64,000 nt of DNA from Enhydrobacter sp. (lineage in GTDB: Bacteria > Pseudomonadota > Alphaproteobacteria > Reyranellales > Reyranellaceae): NCBI RefSeq assembly GCF_030246845.1, contig NZ_CP126889.1, positions 3,281,001 through 3,345,000 on the forward strand, given 5' to 3'. The first letter of the stretch is position 1, and each line of letters starts with the position of its first letter. Of this stretch, positions 1 through 8,476 are shown in pieces. Under the pieces are notes generated by a model. The model worked only from the letters and a program-made list of their open reading frames with translations. It was not told where the DNA came from and made no database searches. The translations under genes and the position numbers were made by a program.

Positions 1-275
1 GCCGGCGTGGAAGCGCTGAACCTTCTTTCGCGAAGAGGTTTGAAAGGCAGCTCGAAGCAGCCGTTCCGCAAGAGCGCGCAATCTCACGAGAGAGATTCTA
101 CATGAATCAACAATGTCCGGTTGTATTCGCGTGCCGATCGATCTGGACAGGTGCCGCGGAACCAAGATCGACATAGTTCGCGGCACTGGCAACATGGCCG
201 GCAACTTGCCGTCGCGGAAGGGCGTTGATGGGAGACGACTTCTTTACTTTCTCCAACAGGAACAGAGAGGCGGCC
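1..275. other. Left-edge non-coding stretch
   Basis: I see no gene with a convincing start and composition here. The last 20 bases carry the AGAGAGG ribosome binding site of the PRC-barrel gene that follows. Open frames on both strands look like chance frames of GC-rich DNA. Confidence 0.4.
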
Positions 276-641
276 ATGACCGACGTCACCAAGATCACGA
301 GCGGTTCCCTGATCGCGGCCGACAAGGTGAACGGCACCACCGTCTACAACACCGCCGGCGAGAAGCTGGGCAGTGTCGACGACATCATGCTCGACAAGAA
401 GAGCGGCCGTGCGATCTATGCCGTGATGTCGTTCGGCGGCTTCCTGGGCATGGGCGAGAAGCAGCACCCCTTGCCCTGGTCGGCCCTGACATACGACGAA
501 AACAAGGGCGGGTTCGTCGTCAATCTCGACAAGCAGAAGCTCGAGAGTGCGCCGACGATCGACGACTACGAGGATTTCGAGTGGACGCCCGATTACGGCC
601 GTGCCGTCGACAAGTACTACGGCGCGCCGACCTACTGGTAG
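276..641 (+). CDS. PRC-barrel domain protein
   Basis: A 121-residue soluble protein that is essentially one PRC-barrel domain (about residues 5-105). It has the family pattern of a beta strand with an AGEKLGSVDD turn, then AIYAVMSFGGFLGMGEKQHPLPW, of which the GGFLGMG and HPLPW blocks are the recognisable core. PRC barrels occur in RimM, photosynthetic reaction centre H subunit and many small stress proteins; the specific role here is unknown. I start it at 276 because AGAGAGG lies about 5 bases upstream; an in-frame ATG at 225 would add 17 atypical residues. No partner gene is adjacent on the same strand. Confidence 0.85.
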   Translation: MTDVTKITSGSLIAADKVNGTTVYNTAGEKLGSVDDIMLDKKSGRAIYAVMSFGGFLGMGEKQHPLPWSALTYDENKGGFVVNLDKQKLESAPTIDDYEDFEWTPDYGRAVDKYYGAPTYW

Positions 642-658
642 GCGCAGCGCAATGCCGA

Positions 659-1207
659 TTATTTCTGTTCCAACTGCGGGTTGATCCAGTCCTGCACCGG
701 ATCGGCCTCGAGGAAGCGGCGGGCGATGCGACGGAGCTTGTCGTCGGCGACGTTGCCGACGGCAAGCGCCACGATCAGATGGCAGCGATAGGAAACGGCG
801 ATCGCCTCGGCAAGCCGCGCAGGCTCGCGTGACGGCAGCTTGTAGAGCCGGCTGCGGCCAACGAGGTCCGTGATCCGGATGCGCTGCCCCGGTGCGAGCG
901 GCTCGAAAAGTGGGTCGATCAGGTCGAGATCGGCCGCGCGGTCGATCGTCGAGTCATCGGTCACACGGGCATCGCAGTTCAGGAAAAAATCGAGCTTGGG
1001 CCGTACGTACAGGTCGAGCCCGTGACCACGCCAGGCTTGCCCCTCGCCCCAGTGGTCGGGCGGAAATGGCCACGCCGTGCGCCGCCAGCCGTCATATTCG
1101 TGCGGCCGGTGCGCTATCTCCCAGCGCACATAGGCCGAGACGGCCGCGATCGCGACCACGAAGAGGGCGGCAAGGCATGCGTAGAAGAGCGTGCGCCGGC
1201 TCAGCAT
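659..1207 (-). CDS. Hypothetical membrane-anchored protein
   Basis: A 182-residue protein with one N-terminal membrane segment (about residues 7-27, FYACLAALFVVAIAAVSAYV) and a C-terminal domain of about 155 residues that should face the periplasm. The domain has a hydrophilic, tryptophan-rich start and the conserved-looking block DPLFEPLAPGQRIRITDLVGRSR, split here as DPLFEPL and RIRITDLVG. I do not recognise a family. It reads away from the small membrane protein at 1305 (97 bases between starts), so the two may share a regulatory region. Confidence 0.65.
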   Translation of the reverse strand: MLSRRTLFYACLAALFVVAIAAVSAYVRWEIAHRPHEYDGWRRTAWPFPPDHWGEGQAWRGHGLDLYVRPKLDFFLNCDARVTDDSTIDRAADLDLIDPLFEPLAPGQRIRITDLVGRSRLYKLPSREPARLAEAIAVSYRCHLIVALAVGNVADDKLRRIARRFLEADPVQDWINPQLEQK

Positions 1208-1304
1208 TGCTCACGATCGGAGAAGATTAGTGTCGCTGTCGGCTTCGGCAACCCGGCGGCGTCGGGTGCCGTTGCCGTTCGACGTCAGGAATGCGGAGGA
1301 CCGA

Positions 1305-1538
1305 ATGGACAAGGGCGAACGCGACCGGCTCGACCGCCTGAACCGGGAGGCCGAAGCCGAGAAGGGACCGCACGATCTGAAAGCGGTGGAACCGCGCAAC
1401 GTATGGCCGTTGATCGCCTGGCTCGGCATCGCCGTCGTGATCGCGATCGGCCTCATTGGCCTGATGTACGGGCGCAGCCACAACGGCATACCCTCTGAAC
1501 CCCTGTCACAGCAGGAGGCTCGGACTCCGAGGCAGTGA
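1305..1538 (+). CDS. Small single-pass membrane protein
   Basis: A 77-residue protein with a charged N-terminal half (MDKGERDRLDRLNREAE) and one hydrophobic segment near residues 40-60 (IAWLGIAVVIAIGLIGLMYG), then a short polar tail. I start at the ATG at 1305 because GCGGAGGA sits directly upstream; a longer in-frame version would add arginine-rich residues unlike a real N-terminus. Function is unknown. Similar small one-helix proteins are common and poorly characterised in alphaproteobacteria. Confidence 0.6.
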   Translation: MDKGERDRLDRLNREAEAEKGPHDLKAVEPRNVWPLIAWLGIAVVIAIGLIGLMYGRSHNGIPSEPLSQQEARTPRQ

Positions 1539-1580
1539 TGCCGCCCTTTTGTCGGGAGGCCTGCCTACGGTCGCTGCCCA

Positions 1581-2804
1581 TCACCGCCGAGGCGGTGAAG
1601 GCGGCGATGAAGGCGTAGCCCGAAGCTTCAGGGCGGGAGAGACGCCCGGGCCCGCGCCCGGTCGTGCCGCCGACAGGCGCTCGAGGAGCAGCGCGGGTAT
1701 CGCCAGCAGGGCGATGCCCGTGACGGCGATCAGCGTCTTCGTGACCTCGTCGAACGGCCCCCAGTCGTGATCGACCGCCCTCAGGAGGTAGACGACGATC
1801 ACATGCCAGGCATAGACCTGCAGCGAGTGACGACCGAGCAACCGCAGGAAGGAAAGGTTGAAGAGGCTGCTCAGCAGGCCGGCCAGCCGTCGCAGCAGGG
1901 CGCTCGTTGTTGCAGGCCCGACGCGGATCACCCAGGTCATGGCATAGGCCGCCGCCGCGAAGTTCAGCAGATAAACGATGCCGAACTCACCGCGGTTGGC
2001 GAGAACCTGGAAGCGCGCCGCGATGGGCTCGGGCAGCGCGAAGTTGTTGAACAGGATGCGCCAGACGGCGAAGAAGAGCAGCAGGACTGCAGCCACGATC
2101 GCGAGTTCCGGACGATCGCGGCGGAACAGGCGGTCCCAGTCGATCCGGCCTTGCGCCATCGCCGCGCCGATCATCAGCCCGGCCATGAAGACGAGCTGCC
2201 ATGCCAGCACGTTGAAATAGGCCCTGAGCGGCAGCAGTCGATCCAGGGCGGCAGCGACGGGCAAGTGGGCGCCGAGCTGGACGGCGAGCCAGAGCGCGAT
2301 GCAGCCTGCCGCGACCCAGGCCCAGCGCCCGCGCAGGCAGAGCCACAGGAGCGGCGGCGCTACCAGAAGGTAGACGATGTACTGGGGCAGGATGTCGAGA
2401 TAGTCGGGCTGGTAGAGGAGCAGCGCCGACGCCGCCACGTGCCGCGCTCGGCCGAAATTGAGGTCGCCGAGCCAGTGGCGCCAGTAGAGCTGCGATCCGG
2501 GCAGCAGCGGCTGCAGCGCCAGGATGATCAGGACGCAGCCCAGGGCGTAGGCATAGATCTCGGCGGCGCGGTTCCACATGGCGCTGGCGGCCGGGCCGAA
2601 GCCGCGGCGCAACGCGCGCTGCCCATGGACGAGGCCGGCCAGCAGGCCCGACAGGAAGACGAAGCCCTGCGCGCCCTCGACGAAACCCAGCTCGTCATGA
2701 TTGATCTTCACCAGCAGATAGCCGCCGGTGAAGGTCAGGTGATTGAGGAACATGAAGACGAGGAAATATCCCCGCAGTCCGTCGAGGATCGTCAGGCGGC
2801 CCAT
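1581..2804 (-). CDS. OpgC family membrane protein
   Basis: A 407-residue polytopic inner-membrane protein with about ten hydrophobic segments. The N-terminus (LDGLRGYFLVFMFLNHL) and the later blocks FVFLSGLLAG, LWLAVQLGAH and LGRHSLQVYAWHV match the OpgC_C / acyltransferase-3-like family, in which OpgC succinylates osmoregulated periplasmic glucans. The HSLQV-YAWH block near residue 330 is typical of this superfamily. Whether this protein acts on glucans is inference; no opgG or opgH homologue is nearby. The C-terminal 35 residues are proline- and arginine-rich and probably disordered. Confidence 0.8.
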   Translation of the reverse strand: MGRLTILDGLRGYFLVFMFLNHLTFTGGYLLVKINHDELGFVEGAQGFVFLSGLLAGLVHGQRALRRGFGPAASAMWNRAAEIYAYALGCVLIILALQPLLPGSQLYWRHWLGDLNFGRARHVAASALLLYQPDYLDILPQYIVYLLVAPPLLWLCLRGRWAWVAAGCIALWLAVQLGAHLPVAAALDRLLPLRAYFNVLAWQLVFMAGLMIGAAMAQGRIDWDRLFRRDRPELAIVAAVLLLFFAVWRILFNNFALPEPIAARFQVLANRGEFGIVYLLNFAAAAYAMTWVIRVGPATTSALLRRLAGLLSSLFNLSFLRLLGRHSLQVYAWHVIVVYLLRAVDHDWGPFDEVTKTLIAVTGIALLAIPALLLERLSAARPGAGPGVSPALKLRATPSSPPSPPRR

Positions 2805-2987
2805 CAGAAAACTCCCTCACGCCGGCCAGGACGTCCCGAGCAATCGAAACCACTTCGCCGCCAGATATGCGCCCCCGGTGCCCGGATACCGATACTTGCC
2901 GGGCTACGCAGGGGAAGAACGCCGCATCCCTTCGCGGGTTGGCTTTTTCGCCTTCAACTTTCCGTGCTTCACACAGTGCGAGTGAAG
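2805..2987. other. Intergenic leader region upstream of the OpgC-like gene
   Basis: No gene is supported here. It is the upstream region of the OpgC-like gene on the minus strand. On that strand it contains a perfect 6-bp hairpin, GCCCGG (2899-2904) pairing with CCGGGC (2880-2885) across a 13-base loop, about 75 bases before the start codon. I cannot match it to a known riboswitch. Confidence 0.3.
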
Positions 2988-3216
2988 ATTGCGCAACTGG
3001 AGTTGCGCGCCCCGATAAGCGTTCGGCGGAGCACGCCACCAACAAGAAACAAGAGCAGGCATTCAACCAGTGTCGTGTCATCCCGAGTGCAGCGAGGGAT
3101 CTTTCGCAGCGCCGGCAAAGGATCCTTCGCTCCGCTCGGGACGACACCCATTTTGCCGCGCACAGATTCATCCCCGAGGGTCTGACCTCGTTCCGTGGCG
3201 AACGCCAGTGGCGCTC
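2988..3216 (+). repeat. Dispersed MITE/REP-like element, copy 1
   Basis: About 229 bp. It begins with the terminal repeat ATTGCGCAACTGGAGTT (2988-3004), continues with GCGCGCC-type and ACAAGAGCAGGC blocks shared with the other copies, then a large palindrome with arms around CATCCCGAG (3075-3147), and ends in a decayed right terminus AACGCCAGTGGCGC near 3201-3214. It fills the gap between the OpgC-like gene and the amidase stop at 3233. It carries no transposase gene. Confidence 0.7.
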
Positions 3217-3232
3217 GTGCGCCGTCCTCGGG

Positions 3233-4654
3233 TCAGATCTGATGTGCCATGGGCGGGGCGGGGATGGGGCGGACGCGCTCGTAGGCGGCGGCAGCGCGCA
3301 TCACCAGCGCGTCGCGCGCGTGGGCGCCGACGATCTGCAGGCCGATCGGCAGGCCGTCGCGATCGAGGCCGCAGGGAATCGTCGCGGCGGGCTGGCGCGT
3401 GAGATTGAAGGTTAGGGTGAAGGGGGTCCAGCCGATATCGACACCGTCGCCGCCCCAGGCGGCATTCTCCTTCACCGCGAAGGCCGTCATCGGCATGGTG
3501 GGCGTCAGCAGCAGATCGTACTTGGCCAGGAACTGGTTCAGGATCACCGCCACCTGCTGGCGCTGGTTGATCGCCGTCACCACCGTCTCCTGGCCGAGAC
3601 TGGCCCCGACCTCGGCCGCCTTCAGAAGGCCGGGATCCATCAGCGCGCGCTTCTCCTCGCTGAAGTTCGTCACCAGCACCGCGACGTTGGATTGCCAGTG
3701 CGCATTCAGGATGCGGCGCGGATCGAGGCCGGTCAGATCCGGCGATTCTTCCACGACCTTGGCGCCCAGTGTCTTGAACACCCTGGCCGCCGCCTCGACC
3801 GCGACCGCGACGTCGCGGTCGATCTTCTCCTTCTCGACGAAGCCGAGATTGGGCGAGTAGGCGATGCGCAGGCCCTTCACGCCCTTGTCGAGGCCCTTGA
3901 GGTAGTCCTCCTCGTCGTCGGGTCGCGCATAGGGGTCCCGTGCATCGTAGCGGGCGATGACGTTCATCATCATGGCGGCGTCCTTCACGGTGCGCGTCAT
4001 GGGGCCGACATGGGAGAGCGTGCCTTGTGACGAGGCGGGCCACAGCGGCACGCGGCCCTGGGTGGGCTTCAGCCCGAAAAGGCCGCTGAAGGAGCAGGGG
4101 ATGCGGACGGAGCCCGCGCCGTCGGTACCGATCGCGAGGTTGCCCATGCCGACAGCTTCGGCTGCCGCGGCGCCGCCCGACGAGCCGCCGCTGGTGCGGC
4201 CGATCTTCCACGGATTGTGCGTGGCGCCGAACAGCGCCGAATCGGTGACGCCCTTCCAGCCGTACTCGGGCGAAGTCGTCTTGCCGAGGATCACCGTGCC
4301 CGCCTCGCGCAGGCGCTGCGCGACCGGCGCGTCGACCGTCCAGGGGCCGTCGGGATCGGTGGCGAGGCTGCCCATGCGGGTGGGCATGCCCTTGGTCAGC
4401 ACCATGTCCTTGATGGTGATCGGCACGCCGTCGATGTCCGAAAGCCGCTTGCCGCCCTTCTTCCAGCGCTTCTCGGCGGCGCGCGCGGCGCGCAGCGCGG
4501 CGTCGGGATCGAGGTGCTGGAACGCGTTGAGCTGCGGATTGAACGCTTCGATGCGGGCGATGGCGGCCTTGGTCGCCTCGACGGGCGAGGCCTTGCGCGC
4601 CTTGTAGAGCTTCGCGAGCTGATGGGCCGGCATCAAGGCAAGATCGGCGGTCAT
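3233..4654 (-). CDS. Amidase (amidase signature family)
   Basis: A 473-residue enzyme of the amidase signature family, which hydrolyses C-N bonds of amides with a Ser-cisSer-Lys triad. The triad is visible: Lys82 (ITIKDM), Ser158 in GRTSGGSSGG and nucleophile Ser182 in GTDGAGSVR, with the family spacing of 24 residues between the serines. The length is normal. The start ATG overlaps the stop of the upstream amidase by 4 bases (ATGA, 4651-4654), so the two are translationally coupled. The natural amide is not predictable; no GatB or GatC is nearby, so a role in tRNA amidation is unlikely. Confidence 0.92.
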   Translation of the reverse strand: MTADLALMPAHQLAKLYKARKASPVEATKAAIARIEAFNPQLNAFQHLDPDAALRAARAAEKRWKKGGKRLSDIDGVPITIKDMVLTKGMPTRMGSLATDPDGPWTVDAPVAQRLREAGTVILGKTTSPEYGWKGVTDSALFGATHNPWKIGRTSGGSSGGAAAAEAVGMGNLAIGTDGAGSVRIPCSFSGLFGLKPTQGRVPLWPASSQGTLSHVGPMTRTVKDAAMMMNVIARYDARDPYARPDDEEDYLKGLDKGVKGLRIAYSPNLGFVEKEKIDRDVAVAVEAAARVFKTLGAKVVEESPDLTGLDPRRILNAHWQSNVAVLVTNFSEEKRALMDPGLLKAAEVGASLGQETVVTAINQRQQVAVILNQFLAKYDLLLTPTMPMTAFAVKENAAWGGDGVDIGWTPFTLTFNLTRQPAATIPCGLDRDGLPIGLQIVGAHARDALVMRAAAAYERVRPIPAPPMAHQI

Positions 4655-6063
4655 TTCATGGTCTCCGGAAGACGGGGGAATTCGAGCGGATCCGCTTCGG
4701 CGTAGCGGGCGGCCGCGCGCAGGACCAGCGCATCCTGGTAGTGGGCGGCGACGATCTGCAGGCCGACCGGCAGGCCGTCGCGGCTCAGGCCGCACGGCAC
4801 GCTGATCGCCGGATGGCGCGACAGGTTGAACTGGAAGGTGTAGGGCGACCACAGGAGGTTCGGCTTGCCGTCCGGTCCCGCCGGTGCGTCCAGCCCGGTC
4901 TCGAACGGCTGCACCGCAAGCGTGGGCGTCAGCAGGAGGTCGTACCTGGTGAAAAAAGCGTTCCAGGCGAGCGTTATCTCGCGCCGTACAACCTGCGCGT
5001 TGATCAGGTCCTGCAGCGTGAACTTGAGGCCGTTCCGGGCGCCCGCCAGCAGGCTTTCGTCGAACTCGCCGTGCCGCTCCTTGGGATAGAGCTGCAGCAG
5101 GCGCTGCAACGCGCCCAGCCAGTGCACGACGAAGGCGCGGCCCGCCTCGCGATAGTTGGTGGGCGGCGCCACTTCCTCGACCATGCAGCCCATCTTCTCG
5201 AAGCGCCCGGCCGCCTTGGTCACCAGCGCCGCCACCTCGATATCGAGTGGATGCTCGCCCATCCGCAGGAGGAAGCCGATCCGAAGCTTCTTGAGCTTGC
5301 CCTTCAAGGCCCTGACGTAGTCGACGCCGTCCGCCGGCAGGCTCCAACCGTCGAGCGGATCGGGCCTGGCGATGACGTTCATCATCAGCGCGGCATCGAG
5401 CGCGGTGCGGCACATCGGACCGGTGTTGGAGAGCTCGCCGGTGAGCGACGGCGGCCAGGCGGCGACACGGCCGAACGTCGCCTTCAGGCCGACCAGCCCG
5501 GTGAAGCTCGACGGCAGGCGAACGGACCCGCCGCCGTCGGTGCCAATGGCGATCGGCCCCAGCCCGGCGGCGACGGCCGCTCCCGCCCCGCCCGACGACC
5601 CGCCGGGTGTGCGCCCCATGTTCCAGGGATTGCAGGTGATGCCATGCAGCGGCGAGTCGGTCACGCCCTTGTGGCCATATTCGGAGCTGGTGCTTTGCGC
5701 GAAGACGATCACGCCGGCCTCGCGCAGCCGTGCCACCGCCGGCGCATCGGCGTCGGCGGGCGTCGCGTCGGTGAGCCGGCTGCCCATCCGCACCGGCCAG
5801 CCCTTCACGCGCACCAGCTCCTTGATCGACACCGGCACGCCATCCAGCGGCGACAGCGGCTTGCCCTTCTTCCAGCGCCGCTCCGCGGCGTTCGCTGCGG
5901 CAAGAGCCGCTTCCGAATCGACGAGACAGAGAGCATTGAGACGTGGATTGACCGTCTCCACGCGCTTCAGGACGGCCTTCATGGCGTCGACGGGCGAGGC
6001 CTTGCCCTTGCCGTAGAGCTTGCCGAGCTCGGCGGCGCTCGCTTGGGTGAGATCGGTCGTCAC
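4651..6063 (-). CDS. Amidase (amidase signature family)
   Basis: A 470-residue paralogue of the downstream amidase. It has Lys81 (SIKEL), Ser156 in RTPGGSSGG and Ser180 in GTDGGGSVR, so the catalytic triad is intact. Both share the N-terminal plan (KLY-GK-KASPV) and the C-terminal SRHPAISVPCGL-type block, suggesting tandem duplication with divergence. Its start overlaps the stop of the TPR gene by 4 bases (6060-6063) and its stop overlaps the next amidase start by 4. The three genes therefore form one coupled transcription unit. Confidence 0.92.
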   Translation of the reverse strand: MTTDLTQASAAELGKLYGKGKASPVDAMKAVLKRVETVNPRLNALCLVDSEAALAAANAAERRWKKGKPLSPLDGVPVSIKELVRVKGWPVRMGSRLTDATPADADAPAVARLREAGVIVFAQSTSSEYGHKGVTDSPLHGITCNPWNMGRTPGGSSGGAGAAVAAGLGPIAIGTDGGGSVRLPSSFTGLVGLKATFGRVAAWPPSLTGELSNTGPMCRTALDAALMMNVIARPDPLDGWSLPADGVDYVRALKGKLKKLRIGFLLRMGEHPLDIEVAALVTKAAGRFEKMGCMVEEVAPPTNYREAGRAFVVHWLGALQRLLQLYPKERHGEFDESLLAGARNGLKFTLQDLINAQVVRREITLAWNAFFTRYDLLLTPTLAVQPFETGLDAPAGPDGKPNLLWSPYTFQFNLSRHPAISVPCGLSRDGLPVGLQIVAAHYQDALVLRAAARYAEADPLEFPRLPETMK

Positions 6064-7457
6064 ACGGCAGCTCCTTTGACGTTGCGGTATCGCCGGGCAA
6101 GCTCCTCGGCCTGGTACTCGGCGGCCATCGCCTGCTCGGTGCGACCGAGCTTGCGATAGAGATCGGCGAGGCCGCGCTTGGTTGCGGCCACGCCGGGCCG
6201 TTCGCGCTCGTCGGCCTGCAGGATCGTGAGCGCGGCATCGTTCCAGCCCGAGCGCACCAGCGCGTCGAGGTGGATCGCGCCGAACAGCGAGCGCTGGGCG
6301 ATGCTGCCGCCGATCGTCGCCAGGTGCGGTATCGCCTGCCCGAGCAGGCGTGCCGCCTCTGCGTGATCGCCCCTGGCATGGGCGGCAAGGCCGTGCGCGG
6401 CCGGCACGGCGCAGTCGGCCCAGGCCTCGCGCTCAAAGGGCTTTGCGCTCTCGGCGCGGTCCTCGAGGCTCGCCAGCATTTCGGTCACCGCGCTCCGTTC
6501 GCCGGCGCGGGCGAGCCCATAGAGATATTGCAGATCGAGAAAGGGCACGAAGTGGTCGTGCAGGCGATCCTTGAGGTAGGTGGCAATATCCGCCCAGCGC
6601 GCGCCGACATCGACTCCGCGCAATTCCAGGCGGGCCAGCAGCGAGATGGCGTTGATCTGGTCCTCGCAGAACTCCTTCCACACGCCCCAGACGCGCCGGT
6701 CGAACAGCGCCAGCGCCTCATCGGTGCGATCGAGATCGATCAGGAACAGCGCCAGGTGCCACCAGTTGTGGGTGTACATGAAGGAGTTGCAGTCTTCCCA
6801 CGTGTCGGCCATCGAGCCCATGAAGGCCACGCCCTCCACCAGACGCCCGCGCGCCTCGAGGCAGTGGGCGAGCGCGTGGTGGGCCCACGGGTCCTTGCGC
6901 TCCATCTCGATCGCGCGCCGGGCGTGCGCTTCGGCCTCGTCGAGGCGATGGCATTCCTCCAGACCGAAGGCGCACATGCCCCAGGCGAAATGGTTCTCGC
7001 GGTTGGCGGCGAGCAGCCGCTCGCCGATCCGCAGCAGCGCCTTGGCGTCGCCCTGGTTGAAGGCATGCAACTGGCCGAGCTTGCCCGCCAGCAAATCGCG
7101 CGGCCATTCGGCCACGATCCTGTCGTGGATCTCGAGGCTCCTGTCGGTATCGCCGGCCAGCCAGGCCGCGGTCGCGGCGATCCATGCCTTTTCCCGCACG
7201 CTCGCATCCTTTTCGAGCGCCCTGGCGTGCCGCAGGTAGCGGGCGCCCAGCGTGCGGCCTTCGACGGAATTCATCGACAGCACAAGGTTGGCCGCCATCA
7301 CGGGCAACAGGGCACAGCGCTCCTCGCGCTCGGCGGCGGCCATGAAATCCTGGAAGCGCTTGCCGAAGACCAGCCACTCCTCGCGCAGGAAATCCAGAGC
7401 CGCGATGGCGCTTTCGTCGGCGCTGCCGATCTCCAAACCCTGACCGTCCCGTGCCAC
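6060..7457 (-). CDS. Tetratricopeptide repeat protein, TTC38-like
   Basis: A 465-residue soluble helical-repeat protein resembling the TTC38 family. The recognisable parts are the HNWWHLALFLIDL block, the HALAHCLEARGR block and alternating helical pairs across the whole length. Partner or substrate is unknown. I choose the GTG at 7457 because GGAGGGAG lies 7 bases upstream; an upstream in-frame ATG at 7505 would precede this site. It is the first gene of the coupled operon with two amidases, so it may scaffold or modulate amide hydrolysis, which is inference. Confidence 0.8.
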   Translation of the reverse strand: MARDGQGLEIGSADESAIAALDFLREEWLVFGKRFQDFMAAAEREERCALLPVMAANLVLSMNSVEGRTLGARYLRHARALEKDASVREKAWIAATAAWLAGDTDRSLEIHDRIVAEWPRDLLAGKLGQLHAFNQGDAKALLRIGERLLAANRENHFAWGMCAFGLEECHRLDEAEAHARRAIEMERKDPWAHHALAHCLEARGRLVEGVAFMGSMADTWEDCNSFMYTHNWWHLALFLIDLDRTDEALALFDRRVWGVWKEFCEDQINAISLLARLELRGVDVGARWADIATYLKDRLHDHFVPFLDLQYLYGLARAGERSAVTEMLASLEDRAESAKPFEREAWADCAVPAAHGLAAHARGDHAEAARLLGQAIPHLATIGGSIAQRSLFGAIHLDALVRSGWNDAALTILQADERERPGVAATKRGLADLYRKLGRTEQAMAAEYQAEELARRYRNVKGAAV

Positions 7458-7568
7458 GCTGTCTCCCTCCGCTGCGACTTTTGCATGACTGGGCAGCGAG
7501 GGCAAAACGTGAGGAGGCGCACGCCATTCCGCGCGCCGGACCGCAGATTTGGCAGATTGCCGAGCGGC

Positions 7569-7937
7569 TCAGCTCTTCGGCGTGCCGCCGAGGAAGCAAT
7601 AGATGATGCCGCTCGGCGAGGCGCAGATATGGCTGTTGCCGTCGGGGGCGAGCTGCTTCAGCACGGCACGCGGCGGCACCTGGACCCAGTGGCCGTCGAT
7701 CATGGCCCGCCAGGTTCCATCTTCGGTGATGTAGGCGCGCGTCGGCCGGCAGTCGCCGAAGCGGCCGTCGGCAGTGCCGTTGCAGCAGGAGTAGCCGGTG
7801 CCCGGCTGCTTCAGGTCCTTGTACCAGTCATGGTTTTCGACATGTCCCTGGCCGTGGAAGCCTTCTTGCGATCGCGCAGCCGCAGGAACAAAAAGGAGGG
7901 CGACGGAGAGGGCAACAGACCGAGTGCGAAAGGGCAT
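7569..7937 (-). CDS. Cysteine-rich secreted protein, paralogue 1
   Basis: A 122-residue protein with an N-terminal signal peptide (about residues 1-23, hydrophobic core VALSVALLFVPAAA). The mature part has five cysteines (51, 52, 63, 105, 114) and a histidine-rich start (GHVENHDWYK), followed by QPGTGYSCCNG, DCRPTRAY, DGTWRAMIDGHWVQVP and APDGNSHICA. This whole order is repeated in the next gene. I start at the ATG at 7937 because AAGGGGG lies 7 bases upstream. The function is unknown; the conserved Cys and His residues would suit metal binding or disulfides in the periplasm. Confidence 0.75.
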   Translation of the reverse strand: MPFRTRSVALSVALLFVPAAARSQEGFHGQGHVENHDWYKDLKQPGTGYSCCNGTADGRFGDCRPTRAYITEDGTWRAMIDGHWVQVPPRAVLKQLAPDGNSHICASPSGIIYCFLGGTPKS

Positions 7938-8066
7938 AGCGCAGCCCCCTTTGCGCAGCACCAGTCGAGCCGGTCACGTATTCCAAGCGACGCGCCATTG
8001 CGCTCGACTGAATCCGTTGCCGCGATGTTAGCCCAAGTAGGATGTGGATGTCGTCACCCCTCGTCG

Positions 8067-8444
8067 TCAGCTCTTGGGCTCACCGCCGATGAAGCAGTAG
8101 ATCATCCCGCTCTTTCCGGCACAGACATGTGAGTTGCCGTCGGGCGCCAGCATCTTGAGCACGACGCTCGGCGGCACGGGCTGCCAGTGGCCGTCGACCA
8201 GCGCCCGCCATGTGCCGTCGCTCGTCTTGTAGGCGCGGGTCGGCCGACAATCGCCGTGCGTACTGTCGCCGTTGCAGCAGGAGTAGCCTGTTCCCGGCTG
8301 CTTGAGGTTCTTGTACCAGTCGTGATTCTCGGCGTGACCGTGGCCCCAATGGCCGTCGATCGGGGTGCCGTCCGGCATATCCTGGGCCGTCGCCGGCAAG
8401 GCAAACGCCATGCAGAGCGCGAAAGAAAGGGAAAGGACGCGCAT
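8067..8444 (-). CDS. Cysteine-rich secreted protein, paralogue 2
   Basis: A 125-residue paralogue of the neighbouring secreted protein. It has a signal peptide ending near ATA-QD (residues 18-22) and keeps the same five cysteines (56, 57, 66, 108, 117), the GHGHAENHDWYK start, QPGTGYSCCNG, DCRPTRAY and APDGNSHVCA. The two mature parts are roughly two-thirds identical by eye. A GAGGAGG site precedes the ATG at 8444. The pair lies in tandem on the same strand with a 129-base gap, so it is a local duplication. I do not recognise a named function. Confidence 0.75.
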   Translation of the reverse strand: MRVLSLSFALCMAFALPATAQDMPDGTPIDGHWGHGHAENHDWYKNLKQPGTGYSCCNGDSTHGDCRPTRAYKTSDGTWRALVDGHWQPVPPSVVLKMLAPDGNSHVCAGKSGMIYCFIGGEPKS

Positions 8445-8476
8445 GAGGCTCGACCTCCTCAGGCGCGTAAACGTGC

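Noticed and set aside
225..275. Upstream ATG for the first PRC-barrel gene
   Set aside because: It would add 17 residues rich in Phe, Asn and Arg before the family start; AGAGAGG is placed for the ATG at 276.
1767..3185. 472-residue plus-strand frame opposite the OpgC-like gene
   Set aside because: Gln/Glu/Arg-rich antisense translation of a membrane protein; no start signal.
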